Positions 51,054-59,451 of a stretch of DNA of 64,000 bases are shown here, piece by piece. Source of the stretch: Desulfuromonas sp. Lineage in GTDB: Bacteria; Desulfobacterota; Desulfuromonadia; Desulfuromonadales; BM103. The stretch lies in NCBI GenBank assembly GCA_012026975.1, contig VEPG01000071.1:37153-101152 (forward strand), written 5' to 3'. Position 1 is the first letter of the stretch; every line of letters starts with the position of its first letter. The notes under the pieces are model-generated. The model was given only the letters and a program-made list of their open reading frames with translations. It had not been told where the DNA came from and made no database searches. The translations under genes were made by a program, and so were the position numbers.

Positions 51054-52241
51054 CTAGGGGGTCGCCGCGCCGTGGCATTTTTCACAGAAGCGGCCCTGGC
51101 CGGCGCCGAACTCCGTAGCGAGGTTGCGCCCGTAATAGCTGAAATAAACGTCGTTGACCGTCGCGCCGACGTCACCGACAGCCGGATGGGAGTCCGCCAG
51201 CAGGCCGGCGGTGAAATCCCAGCGCCCGGCATCCGGAAAAGCCGACGCATGCGCCCGATGGCAGGTCAGGCACATGACGTTGGCGTTGGCATCCGGCCCC
51301 TGCCGGCTGTTCGGGTCGAGCAGTTGCAGCGTCGTCGTGCCGCGCTCGAACGGGACGAACTGCAGGTAGGCCGTCGCGGCCGAGCCGGAGAAATCGCCGG
51401 TGCGCAGGTAGCTGTTGTAGGTGTCGACCACCCCTTGGCCGAGCAGTGCCCCGCGCCCCGACGGGTGCGTGAAGGTGCTCCCCTCGATCCGGTGGCCGCC
51501 GTCGAGCATGGCCCCGTGGCAGTTGCCGCACCATTCACTCATGCCGGCACCATAGGCGACGTGGCTGCCGTCGCTCTCCGCGAACCTGCTGACGCTGCTC
51601 TGGCGGGCGACCGGCGCGTCGGCGACGAAGGCCGCGCCGCCGGCCGGCCGGTGGCGGGGGTCCCCCAGCAGCCGGAAGTTGCCGCAGATCGCCCCGCCGG
51701 GGGGCTCGGTGCCGTACGACCCGGAGCCGCTGACGGGGGGGGCGCCCCAGCGGGTCCCGCCGGCGCTTTGGCCGTGGGGGTCATGGCAGCTGGTGCAGCC
51801 GAGCCGTGCCGACGGATAGGTGCCGCCCGGAGCCAGGGTCAGCTGCGGGTCAGGGAGCAGGTTGTGATCGATGGCCACGATGTTGTGGCCATGGTTGTCT
51901 CCGGGGCTGCTCCCGTTCAGCCAGCTAAAGCTCCTGATCAGCCAGTAGAAATCGCCGCCCGGCGTGAGTGCCGAGCCGTCCGGGCTGAACACGGACGGGC
52001 TGTTGGGACCGCCGGGCCCGGCATGGCAGTTGAGGCAGATGGAGCTCGGGTCGGAGCTCAGCAGTAGAGACTCCCCCGCGGATCGTGCGCTGTGCATCGA
52101 ATGGCAGGCGTTGCAGGAGCCGGCGCCGCCATCATGAAAGGCGTAGCTGTGGCCGGAAAAAACGCAAAGCACCAGCGCTGCCGCCACAAACAACGGGCGT
52201 CCGGCCGGCCTGGTCCTGCTGAGGAGTCTGTCGCTAATCAT
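51054..52241 (-). CDS. Second OmcS-like six-heme cytochrome
   Basis: The 395-residue protein has a signal peptide (about 1-34) and then FHDGGAGSCNACHSMHS, the same mature start as OmcS. Six CxxCH motifs are present: CNACH, CLNCH, CTSCH, CGNCH, CLTCH and CEKCH. Distal-His sites of OmcS are kept (GHNIVAIDH, MSEWCGNCH, HRAHASAF). It is longer than its neighbour, mainly in loops, and ends CEKCHGAATP instead of the OmcS CNKCHAKD. It could be an alternative filament subunit, a cap or an OmcT-type paralog. It heads the assembly-gene part of the operon. Confidence 0.9.
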   Translation of the reverse strand: MISDRLLSRTRPAGRPLFVAAALVLCVFSGHSYAFHDGGAGSCNACHSMHSARSAGESLLLSSDPSSICLNCHAGPGGPNSPSVFSPDGSALTPGGDFYWLIRSFSWLNGSSPGDNHGHNIVAIDHNLLPDPQLTLAPGGTYPSARLGCTSCHDPHGQSAGGTRWGAPPVSGSGSYGTEPPGGAICGNFRLLGDPRHRPAGGAAFVADAPVARQSSVSRFAESDGSHVAYGAGMSEWCGNCHGAMLDGGHRIEGSTFTHPSGRGALLGQGVVDTYNSYLRTGDFSGSAATAYLQFVPFERGTTTLQLLDPNSRQGPDANANVMCLTCHRAHASAFPDAGRWDFTAGLLADSHPAVGDVGATVNDVYFSYYGRNLATEFGAGQGRFCEKCHGAATP

Positions 52242-52355
52242 CGAGGCCTCGGCCCCGGATCGTAGAATGACTGCATAAACCCGGTTGCTGTTCCAAGTAT
52301 TGCGGGGATTTTCCCCTTGTCTACCTGTCAAATCCGTCGGCGGTTATTGAATAAA

Positions 52356-52388
52356 AGGCTGACAGCGCTTAAGAAACGCTGTCAGCCT
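52356..52388 (-). terminator. Rho-independent terminator after the OmcS-like gene
   Basis: On the minus strand AGGCTGACAGCG and CGCTGTCAGCCT form a 12-bp perfect stem followed by TTTTATT. It lies between the two OmcS-like genes, so most transcripts would carry only the first one, with read-through into the assembly genes. Confidence 0.88.
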
Positions 52389-52399
52389 CCTGGCTTTCC

Positions 52400-52436
52400 C
52401 CCTGGCGGCCGGCCCATCCGGCCGGAACCGCCAGGG
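52400..52436 (-). terminator. Accessory hairpin upstream of the terminator
   Basis: CCCTGGCGG and CCGCCAGGG are perfect arms enclosing a CCGG-rich inner stem. Without its own T run it probably protects the 3' end of the abundant OmcS-like message or helps the terminator. Confidence 0.6.
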
Positions 52437-52468
52437 TTTCACTTGTCAACTTAACTGCTTATTTTTGC

Positions 52469-53602
52469 TTAGTCCTTCGCGTGGCACTTGTTGCACAGCT
52501 GGCGCTGATACTGGCCGTACTTGGCGACGACATCGACGGCGGCGCCATTGGCATAGTAGGGAACCGCACCGTTCGCCATCAGCGTCGAGGTGTTTTCATG
52601 CAGGATGGCCGACCCGGCGATGAATTCCGAGGTGTTGCTGTCCCAGCGCAGGGCGTTTTCGAAAGCCGAAGCATGGGCGCGGTGGCAGCTCAGGCACATG
52701 ACCTGGTCGGTGCCGGTCACGCCGACGGTGCTGGCGGGATCCAGCAATTTACCATCGGAGACGCCGCGCTCGATCGGGACCAGCGGATCGAAGGCTGTGG
52801 CGGCGGTGCCGGTGAAGTCGCCGGTCTTGACATAGCTGTTGTAGGAGACCGGGACCGGGACGTCGGTCGGATGCATGTTGGTGTTGTCGTTGAACGACGG
52901 GTGGCAGCTCAGGCACCAGTCGGACATGCCGCTGCCGTAGTTGACTTTGGTGCCGGCAGAAGCGTCCGCGGTCGCAACCGGCGCATTGGCGGTAATCTGC
53001 TTGAAGCCGGCATCGCCGAGCAGACGGTAGTTGCCGGCGATCGTCCCGGCGGGCGGCTGCTTGGTGGCCTGGTTGAGATAGGAACCGGAGACGGAGATCG
53101 GGGCCGCGCCGTTGGCGGTGCCGCCGTCGATCTGGCCGTGCGGGTCGTGGCAGCTGGTGCAGCCGAGCAGCCCGGCATTCATGGTGCCGCCGGGGGCGGT
53201 GGTGTTGGTGGCATCGACCGTCAGGCCGAAGTCGGCGGCGACGACGTTGTGTCCCTTGTTGTCGGGATCAAAGGTAATAACGGTGCCGCGCTCCAGGTAA
53301 TCGTGCGTGGCCGCGTCGGACACCCAGAAGAAGTCGCCGCCCTGGTTCTTGTTGGAGCCGTTGACGCTGTTGATGTGATAGCTGCTCGCGCCGGTGTGGC
53401 AGTTGAGGCAGGTGGAACTGGCGTCGGAACCCTTCATCAGCGAAGCGGCCGTGGCAGAGCCGGCCCGGGGATTGTCTGCCGAGTTGTGCATCGAGTGGCA
53501 GCCGTCACAATGTGCGACGCCGCCGCCGTGGAACGCGAAAGCGCTCCCGCTGGTCAGGACGAGTCCCGCTGCCATGGCCAAGATCATCTTGCTTGCTTTC
53601 AT
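52469..53602 (-). CDS. omcS: OmcS-like six-heme filament-forming cytochrome
   Basis: The 377-residue protein has a signal peptide cut after AFA (residue 23), so the mature chain begins FHGGGVAHCDGCHSMHNS, as OmcS does. Six CxxCH motifs are present (CDGCH, CLNCH, CTSCH, CLSCH, CLSCH, CNKCH). OmcS blocks also include SYHIN, GHNVVAADFGL, APGGT...LLGCTSCHDPHG, YNSYVKTGDFTGTAATAF, CHRAHASAF and the end YQRQLCNKCHAKD. OmcS polymerises into extracellular heme filaments that carry electrons outside the cell; this should do the same. GGGAGG precedes the ATG. It has its own sigma-54 promoter and terminator, fitting a highly expressed subunit. Confidence 0.92.
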   Translation of the reverse strand: MKASKMILAMAAGLVLTSGSAFAFHGGGVAHCDGCHSMHNSADNPRAGSATAASLMKGSDASSTCLNCHTGASSYHINSVNGSNKNQGGDFFWVSDAATHDYLERGTVITFDPDNKGHNVVAADFGLTVDATNTTAPGGTMNAGLLGCTSCHDPHGQIDGGTANGAAPISVSGSYLNQATKQPPAGTIAGNYRLLGDAGFKQITANAPVATADASAGTKVNYGSGMSDWCLSCHPSFNDNTNMHPTDVPVPVSYNSYVKTGDFTGTAATAFDPLVPIERGVSDGKLLDPASTVGVTGTDQVMCLSCHRAHASAFENALRWDSNTSEFIAGSAILHENTSTLMANGAVPYYANGAAVDVVAKYGQYQRQLCNKCHAKD

Positions 53603-53693
53603 GGTGTTGCCTCCCATTGCTGTGTGGTTGATCGCGTATCGACATCTCCGGAGTTGCCGATATGCTGATTTCGAACTGTGCTTTCAACCAGGA

Positions 53694-53708
53694 GCAATCG
53701 GCGTGCCA
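53694..53708 (-). promoter_or_regulatory. Sigma-54 promoter of the OmcS-like gene
   Basis: Minus-strand TGGCACGCCGATTGC matches TGGCACG-N4-TTGC fully. The predicted start is near 53682, giving an 80-base leader with a strong ribosome site. I see no c-di-GMP-type riboswitch core in the leader. Confidence 0.88.
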
Positions 53709-53791
53709 GCACGGTTTAAAAAAAATAACTCAACAATTACAATGGCTTGTGAATGAAGCTTGAATTTCTTCCATTCTCTTCGCACGGCCCG

Positions 53792-53838
53792 TCTGGAGAT
53801 TTTCCAAATTCATTTTGGGAGATTTCCAAATTTTCCGG
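53792..53838. promoter_or_regulatory. Two-palindrome element upstream of the OmcS-like promoter
   Basis: TCTGGAGATTTTCCAAA is followed, 22 bases later, by TTTGGGAGATTTCCAAA. The element starts 84 bases upstream of the -24 box. Sequence and 22-base phasing match the element at 54964-55007, so both probably bind the same sigma-54 activator. Confidence 0.65.
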
Positions 53839-53840
53839 GG

Positions 53841-54854
53841 CTACCGTCCCAGAGAAATCGTGTAGACGCCGACCCCTTTGTTGGCGGCCTGCGCGACAAA
53901 GATCCGATGCCTCTCCGGGTCGAGCGCCAGGTCGTCCGGGACGATCATGTCTTCCGGCCGGTCGCCCCGGTAGCCGAACTCGCCCAGGAAGACGAAATCA
54001 GAGGCGAACACCATAACCACCGAACGCAACCTGTCCGCCACGTAGATATTTCCCTGCGGGTCGGCGACGATCCCGGAGACGACTCCGAATTTGCCGGGGC
54101 CGCTCCCCGGCGAGCCGAAAGCGGCGAGAGCCCCGTCCGGCTTCAAACGAAACGCGCTGAACAGGGTAGGCACCGTAAAATAGATGCTGCCATCGGTGCC
54201 GATGCTGAAGCCGCTGATCTCGAGGGACAGGGTCTTCTTTTTTTCCGGGTCCTGCTCCCTGGCCATCCGCTCGAAGTCGGCGGTGAGATCGTATGCCTGG
54301 CGGAAAGCGCCGTCGGACTGCAGGACGACAATCTGCAGCTCTCTGGAGTCGAGCAGATAGAAGAGGCCACCCTGGCACTTCATCCGATCCGGATCGAATT
54401 TTTGATACTTTTCCGGAAGGTTTTCGAGGGTGATGACCGCTTGCGGTTCGCCGCGGAAGTTGAGGACCTGAATGGCGTCCCTCTGGAAATTTCGCGCCAG
54501 GAGATAAATGGCGCCGTCATCCCCCGCAGCGACATCCTTCGCGGCAACGATCGACCCGTCGCCGCCAAAGGCGAACACCTCCATCCCTTGCTGATTGTAG
54601 ATGCGGATTTCGTTCAGGCTCTGATCAAGGGTATAGAGTTCCTGCTGGCGGGGATCGAAGTCGAGCCGCGCCCACTGGGAGGCGACGGGACCGGAAAAAT
54701 CGGAAAGCAGGTACTGGAAGCTTGCCTGGAGCGAGGCTCCGCCACGTTGGCTCTGCTGCAGTTCGGCCGATGCAGCCGATGGCGTCAGCAGTATGGCGCA
54801 GAGAAAGACCGGGAAGAGGGAAGACAGGGGTTTGACCGGGCCGGGAATTTTCAT
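53841..54854 (-). CDS. Secreted NHL-repeat beta-propeller protein upstream of OmcS-like gene
   Basis: The 337-residue product has a signal peptide (about 1-30) and propeller blades: LDFDPRQQELYTLDQSLNE, split LDFDPRQQELY and TLDQSLNE; DDGAIYLLARN; GTDGSIYFTVPTLFSAF; ADPQGNIYVADRLRSVV; LDPERHRIFVAQA. NHL genes are found next to omcS in Geobacter. The ATG at 54854 keeps the signal; the sigma-54 start is predicted only about 4 bases before it, so the message may be nearly leaderless or the start may differ. Its 3' end runs into the regulatory element of the OmcS-like gene. Confidence 0.85.
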   Translation of the reverse strand: MKIPGPVKPLSSLFPVFLCAILLTPSAASAELQQSQRGGASLQASFQYLLSDFSGPVASQWARLDFDPRQQELYTLDQSLNEIRIYNQQGMEVFAFGGDGSIVAAKDVAAGDDGAIYLLARNFQRDAIQVLNFRGEPQAVITLENLPEKYQKFDPDRMKCQGGLFYLLDSRELQIVVLQSDGAFRQAYDLTADFERMAREQDPEKKKTLSLEISGFSIGTDGSIYFTVPTLFSAFRLKPDGALAAFGSPGSGPGKFGVVSGIVADPQGNIYVADRLRSVVMVFASDFVFLGEFGYRGDRPEDMIVPDDLALDPERHRIFVAQAANKGVGVYTISLGR

Positions 54855-54869
54855 GGCTCCCATTATTCA

Positions 54870-54884
54870 GCAATCAACGTGCCA
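54870..54884 (-). promoter_or_regulatory. Sigma-54 promoter of the NHL-repeat gene
   Basis: Minus-strand TGGCACGTTGATTGC matches the -24/-12 consensus at all fixed bases; predicted start near 54858. Confidence 0.85.
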
Positions 54885-54963
54885 TGTGGCGCCGGAATAA
54901 AACAACCAATCAAGTCAACAAATTAGCGGCGTGAAGAATAGACCTGGGTGGGATCCGGCGGGA

Positions 54964-55007
54964 AATCTGGGAATTTTCCCGAATCGATCTGGGAAAATTC
55001 CCAGATT
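54964..55007. promoter_or_regulatory. Two-palindrome element upstream of the NHL promoter
   Basis: AATCTGGGAATTTTCCC and GGGAAAATTCCCAGATT are perfect 17-base inverted repeats, each arm containing a TCTGGGAAAATTCCC-like half; the TCT starts are 22 bases apart. It starts 80 bases upstream of the NHL -24 box and lies in the divergent gap before the sensor operon, so it may also act on that operon. The remaining bases of 54855-55178 hold no gene. Confidence 0.68.
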
Positions 55008-55098
55008 CGTGTTCGGAGCCCTTTTCCTGCAGTGGGCTGTCATGGCTTTCTCGGTGATCACTTCCACGGCATGAAAACTGCAATTACTGGTCGTTAAC

Positions 55099-55127
55099 TT
55101 GACAAATCTGGTATGAATAAGGTAACT
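55099..55127 (+). promoter_or_regulatory. Candidate sigma-70 promoter of the sensor operon
   Basis: TTGACA (55099-55104) and GTAACT (55122-55127) are separated by 17 bases; the -35 is perfect and the -10 matches TATAAT at four positions. It is 52 bases before the PhnD-like start. Confidence 0.5.
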
Positions 55128-55178
55128 AATTAATCTACAAGTCATTCTCGATTAGGGCGGTATGCAGAGACGTTTTAC

Positions 55179-56141
55179 ATGAAGAAGCAAGGAATACGGC
55201 GTTTCCCCTCAAAGCTTCCCACCAGGCTCGCGCGACTGACGGTTTTCACCCTGACCTCTCTCCTGCTGCTGGCTGCCTGTAACCGGCAGGAGGCACCGGA
55301 GGCTCGCTCACAACCGGCAAGCGACTCCCGAACCATCAAGATCGGCCTGATCCCGGAACAGGATATCTTTGTTCAGAAGAAGCGTTACGAGCCTCTGCTG
55401 GCGCAACTCGCCAAGGAACTGCACCGCCCCATCGAGATCAGGATGCTCCCGCGCTACGGGAACATCATCGAAAATTTCCGTGAACTCGACCTCGATGGCG
55501 CCTTCCTGGGCAGTTTCACCGGCACGCTGGCGATCGGTGAACTGGGTGTCGAGCCTTTGGCCAGGCCGCTTTATAGCGACGGCAGCTCCACCTACTATGG
55601 AATGATCTTTGTACGGCGAGGCAGCGGCCTCCACTCGGCCAGGGATCTGCGCAGCAAGCGGCTGGTGCTGGTCGACAAGGCGACCACCGCCGGTTACCTG
55701 CTGCCGCTGGCCTACTTCAAGTCACTTGGGATTGCCGATTACCGGACCTGGTTCAGGGAGGTCTATTTCAGCGGCAACCATGAGGATGCCATTCGCGATG
55801 TCCTCTCCGGGGATGCCGATATCGGCGCGGCCAAAAACACGATCTTCTACCAGGTGGCGAAAGCGGATCCGCGGGTGCTGCGGGAACTGGACATCCTTGC
55901 GGTCTCTCCCCATGTCCCTACCAACGGACTGATGGTCCGAAGTGAACTCCCCGACCTCCTCAAGCAGACCTTGAAGCAGAAGCTGCTGACCATGCACGAA
56001 ACGCCGGAAGGCCGGAAGATCCTGGGCGATATGCAAATCGCGAGATTTATCGAAACCCGGGCTGAGGACTACCGGCCGGTGAGCGACTATGCCGCCGGCA
56101 TCGGGCTGGATCTGAAGAACTACGACTATCACAATAATTAA
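55179..56141 (+). CDS. PhnD-like periplasmic binding lipoprotein
   Basis: The 320-residue protein has a lipoprotein signal (LLAAC, Cys at about 35) and a two-lobed binding domain of the PhnD/phosphate-phosphonate family: IKIGLIPEQDIFVQKKRYEP at the start, GAFLGSFTGTLAIGE in the middle, VDKATTAGYLLPLAYF and VLSGDADIGAAKNTIFYQ. Such proteins normally feed ABC transporters, but none is present; instead a histidine kinase starts 15 bases downstream. It probably binds a ligand in the periplasm and passes the signal to that kinase. The ligand is unknown. Confidence 0.88.
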   Translation: MKKQGIRRFPSKLPTRLARLTVFTLTSLLLLAACNRQEAPEARSQPASDSRTIKIGLIPEQDIFVQKKRYEPLLAQLAKELHRPIEIRMLPRYGNIIENFRELDLDGAFLGSFTGTLAIGELGVEPLARPLYSDGSSTYYGMIFVRRGSGLHSARDLRSKRLVLVDKATTAGYLLPLAYFKSLGIADYRTWFREVYFSGNHEDAIRDVLSGDADIGAAKNTIFYQVAKADPRVLRELDILAVSPHVPTNGLMVRSELPDLLKQTLKQKLLTMHETPEGRKILGDMQIARFIETRAEDYRPVSDYAAGIGLDLKNYDYHNN

Positions 56142-56155
56142 ATGAAGCGCCCGCC

Positions 56156-57988
56156 ATGAAGAAACAGGTCCTGCTCGGCCTCGTCCTGATGATTGCAAGC
56201 TTTATCGCCGGGGGTCTCTACATCGCCGCGTCGATCCAGAACGTCACCGACAAGTTGGGGAAGGTCATTTCCTTCCACCAGGTGGAGTTTCTGCGCGGGA
56301 CGCTGGAACACCGGATCAAGGCGGTCCAGACCGATCTGCTGCTGCAAGGTTCGCCGCATGCCAGCAGCTTTGACAATGCCGTGGCACTTATCGAATCGAT
56401 GGAGGATGCGGCGGACGTCTGCCGGAGTTGCCACCATTCGGAACTGACCAGCAGGCGCCTGGCCGAATTCGAAAAATCAGTCGAACAGTACATGAAGCTG
56501 CTCAGCCGGACCCTGACGCTCCGGGCCAACAGCGCACGGCTGGAAAATGCCCGGACGGTGGCGTTTTCCCATGGGGAACATTTGTTGCATGATCTGAACC
56601 TGTTGTCGACGGCCTCGGCGGACCGGATTTCCGAGCGAATCGGCCGGATCCAGGAGGATATCAAGGCCACCAACAACTTCCTGATCGCGTGCCTGGTCCT
56701 CGGCCCGGTGACCATCGTCATTGTCACGGGGCTGTTTCTCCGGCGTTTTGCCGGGTCGATCGGTACCCTGGTCAATGCCGCGCAGGTCCTGAAGCGCGGC
56801 GACCTGGATTACCGTATTAGCGAACCGCTCGATGGCGAATTCCGCACCCTGGCCAACGCCTTCAATGGCATGGCCGGCGCCATCAAAGAGGAACAGCAGA
56901 AATTCGCGGCGATGTACAAATCCTACCAGACCCTGTTTGAAACGGCGGGCGACGCCATCATGATCACCAGGCTAGAAGGCGTGCGGCCGGGACAAATCCT
57001 CTCCGCCAATCGGGCGGCCTCGGAGCTTTACGGCTATTCCAGCGCCGAACTGCTGCGGATGAGCGTCGTCGACCTGCTCCCCGAGGGGAAGGGGGACAAG
57101 TTTCTGGCGCGGACTCGGGCCGGGCTTTCCGCGGAGTGGTCGCATCAACGGGTCAGGCGGCGGCGGAAGGACGGTTCCCTGATCAGCGTCGATCTGAGCA
57201 TGGGACCTTTGCAGTTGGGGGAGGAAAAGTGTCTGCTCAGCTTCTGCCGCGACATTACCGAGCAGCTGCGCGCCGAAGCGGAGCTGCAGCGCGCCAACCA
57301 GATGGCGCTGGTCGGACAGATGAGCGCCGGGCTGGCCCACGAGATCAAAAACCCGCTGGCCGGCATCAAGACCACCCTGGATGTCCTCGCCGATGACCTT
57401 GACCTGAATCCCCACGATCAGGAGCTGTTCGCCAGGGTCAGCAACGAGATCAACCGGATGGAAAAGCTGCTCAAGAGCCTGCTGAACTATGCCCGGCCGC
57501 CGGAGCCGCAATTCGACTTCATCGACATGAACCGGCTGCTCGAAATCTCGCTCGGCAACGTCGAAACCGCGGCGCGCAGAAATCCGGAACTTGCCGTCCG
57601 GTTCACCACGGTCTTCGCCCCGGACCTGCCGCGGGTCGAGGCGGATTCGTCCCAGCTGCAGCAGGTTTTCCTGAACATTCTCCTCAATGCCGTCGATGCC
57701 CTGGAAAGCGAGGGGACGATTTCCATCGAGACCCGGCGGGACGATGAGGATCACATCATGATCACGATTGCCGACACCGGGAAGGGGATCCCGGCGGCGA
57801 CGCTCGAAAAGATCTTCAACCCATTTTTCACCACCAAAAGCAAAGGGACCGGCCTCGGCCTGTCGATCTGCAAGCGGCTCGTCGAACAGCATGGCGGCCA
57901 GATTCAGGTCGAAAGCCAGGTCGAGCACGGCACGACTTTTGTCATTACCCTGCCGCTGGCCCATAGGGAACGGGAGTTAGGCGTATGA
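56156..57988 (+). CDS. Histidine kinase with periplasmic heme c motif (HAMP-PAS-HisKA-HATPase)
   Basis: The 610-residue protein has membrane helices at about 5-27 and 178-198 and a periplasmic helical domain between. That domain contains VCRSCHH with a CxxCH at 89-93, so it can bind a covalent heme c. HAMP, a PAS domain (about 255-370, ending CRDITEQ) and the kinase core follow, with His395 in GLAHEIKNPLAG and intact N, G1 (DTGKGI) and G2 (GTGLGLS) boxes. A heme in the sensor domain suggests it reads redox state or gas in the periplasm. It overlaps the response regulator by 4 bases and is divergent from the OmcS-like locus. Confidence 0.92.
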   Translation: MKKQVLLGLVLMIASFIAGGLYIAASIQNVTDKLGKVISFHQVEFLRGTLEHRIKAVQTDLLLQGSPHASSFDNAVALIESMEDAADVCRSCHHSELTSRRLAEFEKSVEQYMKLLSRTLTLRANSARLENARTVAFSHGEHLLHDLNLLSTASADRISERIGRIQEDIKATNNFLIACLVLGPVTIVIVTGLFLRRFAGSIGTLVNAAQVLKRGDLDYRISEPLDGEFRTLANAFNGMAGAIKEEQQKFAAMYKSYQTLFETAGDAIMITRLEGVRPGQILSANRAASELYGYSSAELLRMSVVDLLPEGKGDKFLARTRAGLSAEWSHQRVRRRRKDGSLISVDLSMGPLQLGEEKCLLSFCRDITEQLRAEAELQRANQMALVGQMSAGLAHEIKNPLAGIKTTLDVLADDLDLNPHDQELFARVSNEINRMEKLLKSLLNYARPPEPQFDFIDMNRLLEISLGNVETAARRNPELAVRFTTVFAPDLPRVEADSSQLQQVFLNILLNAVDALESEGTISIETRRDDEDHIMITIADTGKGIPAATLEKIFNPFFTTKSKGTGLGLSICKRLVEQHGGQIQVESQVEHGTTFVITLPLAHRERELGV

Positions 57989-59382
57989 ACAGAAAAGGGC
58001 GGATATTCCTGCTGGACGATGACGAACTGATCATCAGCATGCTGGCCAGAGCCCTGCAGAAGGACGGTTACGAAGTCGGCATGCTCGGCAACCCGCACCA
58101 GGCGGTCGAGAAGATCTGCGCCTGGCAGCCGCATGCCTTACTGATGGACATCGATCTGGGGGAGGGCCCGAGCGGCCTTGACCTGCTCGAAATGCTGCAG
58201 GAGGAAGGGGCCGATTTCCCGGTCATCATGCTCACGGCCGACGATTCCGCCGAATCGGCGATCCGTGCCATGCGCTGCGGTGCGGCCGACTACCTGACCA
58301 AGCCGTTCAACATCGAGGAAGTCAGGATCGTCCTTGAAAAGCTGTTGGCCAGCACCCGCTTGAAAAACGAGGTCGAATACCTGAAGAAATCACCCACTGC
58401 GACCCTCGGCAGGATCTTCATCGGCGAATCCGCCATTATCAACAAGCTGTTGGGAGACGCCCGCAAGATTGCCGAGGCCGGGGTGCAGTCGGTCTTGATT
58501 ACCGGCAAGTCGGGAACCGGCAAGGAAGTCCTCGCCCGCAACATCCACTACTGGCGTTTCGGCGCCCGCAAGGATTACGAGAGCATCCCCTACATCGCCA
58601 TCAACTGCACCGCTCTCCCCGAGAACCTGATCGAGGGAGAGCTGTTCGGCCACGTCAAGGGGGCGTTTACCGACGCGAAAAGCGACAAGAAAGGGGTGTT
58701 CGAGCTGGCCGACGGCGGCACGCTGCTGCTTGACGAAATCGGCGACATGCGCCCCGACCTGCAGGGGAAGCTGCTGCGCGTGCTCGAGGAGCGGACGGTG
58801 CGCCGGCTCGGCGGCAAGATCGACCAGCCGATCGATGTCACGATCATCGCGGCCACCAACCGGGACCTGCGCAAGGCCGTGCTTGACGGGGATTTTCGGG
58901 AAGACCTGTTCTATCGGCTCACCTCGTTTGCCGTCGACATCCCCCCCCTGTGCAAACGCGAAGACGACGTCCTGCTGCTGACCAGACATTTCCTCCAGGG
59001 GTTTGCCGCCAAATATTCGAAGCCGCCGATCGAGCATATCGCCGACGATGCCTGCGAACTGCTCAAGGCCTATGCCTGGCCGGGGAACGTCCGTGAACTG
59101 CGCAACGTCATCGAGCGCTGCGTCGTCATGGAGAATACCGACACGCTCTCCGCCGAACACCTCCCCCTGACGATCGGCGGGAGCAACCAGCAGTTCACCC
59201 CTTCACGCAAGATCTTCCAGGCGATCATGCCGGATGAGGGGATCTCTCTCGAATTGGTGGAAAAGTCCTACATCAAGCTGGCCCTGGAACGCTCGGACCA
59301 CAATATGACCAAGGCGGCGAAGCTGCTGCAGGTCAGCTACGACATCCTCAGATACCAGGCGAAAAAGTACCAGCTGGTCTAG
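57985..59382 (+). CDS. Sigma-54-dependent response regulator, likely activator of the nanowire locus
   Basis: The 465-residue protein has a receiver (Asp55 in [10 protein letters not shown], Lys in YLTKPFN), an AAA+ domain with Walker A GKSGTGKE, and a Fis-like HTH at the end ([20 protein letters not shown]). The sigma-54 contact loop reads GAFTDA (226-231) rather than GAFTGA, an unusual but natural variant. It is cotranscribed with the heme-c kinase. Two sigma-54 promoters with matching upstream elements lie in the divergent genes, so I infer it switches the OmcS-like genes on. Confidence 0.92.
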   Translation: MNRKGRIFLLDDDELIISMLARALQKDGYEVGMLGNPHQAVEKICAWQPHALLMDIDLGEGPSGLDLLEMLQEEGADFPVIMLTADDSAESAIRAMRCGAADYLTKPFNIEEVRIVLEKLLASTRLKNEVEYLKKSPTATLGRIFIGESAIINKLLGDARKIAEAGVQSVLITGKSGTGKEVLARNIHYWRFGARKDYESIPYIAINCTALPENLIEGELFGHVKGAFTDAKSDKKGVFELADGGTLLLDEIGDMRPDLQGKLLRVLEERTVRRLGGKIDQPIDVTIIAATNRDLRKAVLDGDFREDLFYRLTSFAVDIPPLCKREDDVLLLTRHFLQGFAAKYSKPPIEHIADDACELLKAYAWPGNVRELRNVIERCVVMENTDTLSAEHLPLTIGGSNQQFTPSRKIFQAIMPDEGISLELVEKSYIKLALERSDHNMTKAAKLLQVSYDILRYQAKKYQLV

Positions 59383-59398
59383 CGTGCTCCGCAACGTC

Positions 59399-59428
59399 GA
59401 AGGCCCCCGGTTATTGCCGGGGGCCTTC
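59399..59428. terminator. Bidirectional terminator
   Basis: GAAGGCCCCCGG and CCGGGGGCCTTC form a 12-bp stem around TTATTG between convergent gene ends; CATTTT follows on the plus strand. Confidence 0.88.
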
Positions 59429-59451
59429 GCATTTTAACGATAATCTCGTTT

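Noticed and set aside
53603-53682. A GEMM-type cyclic dinucleotide riboswitch in the OmcS-like leader
   Set aside because: I looked for the conserved core of this riboswitch, which controls some Geobacter cytochromes, and did not see it.
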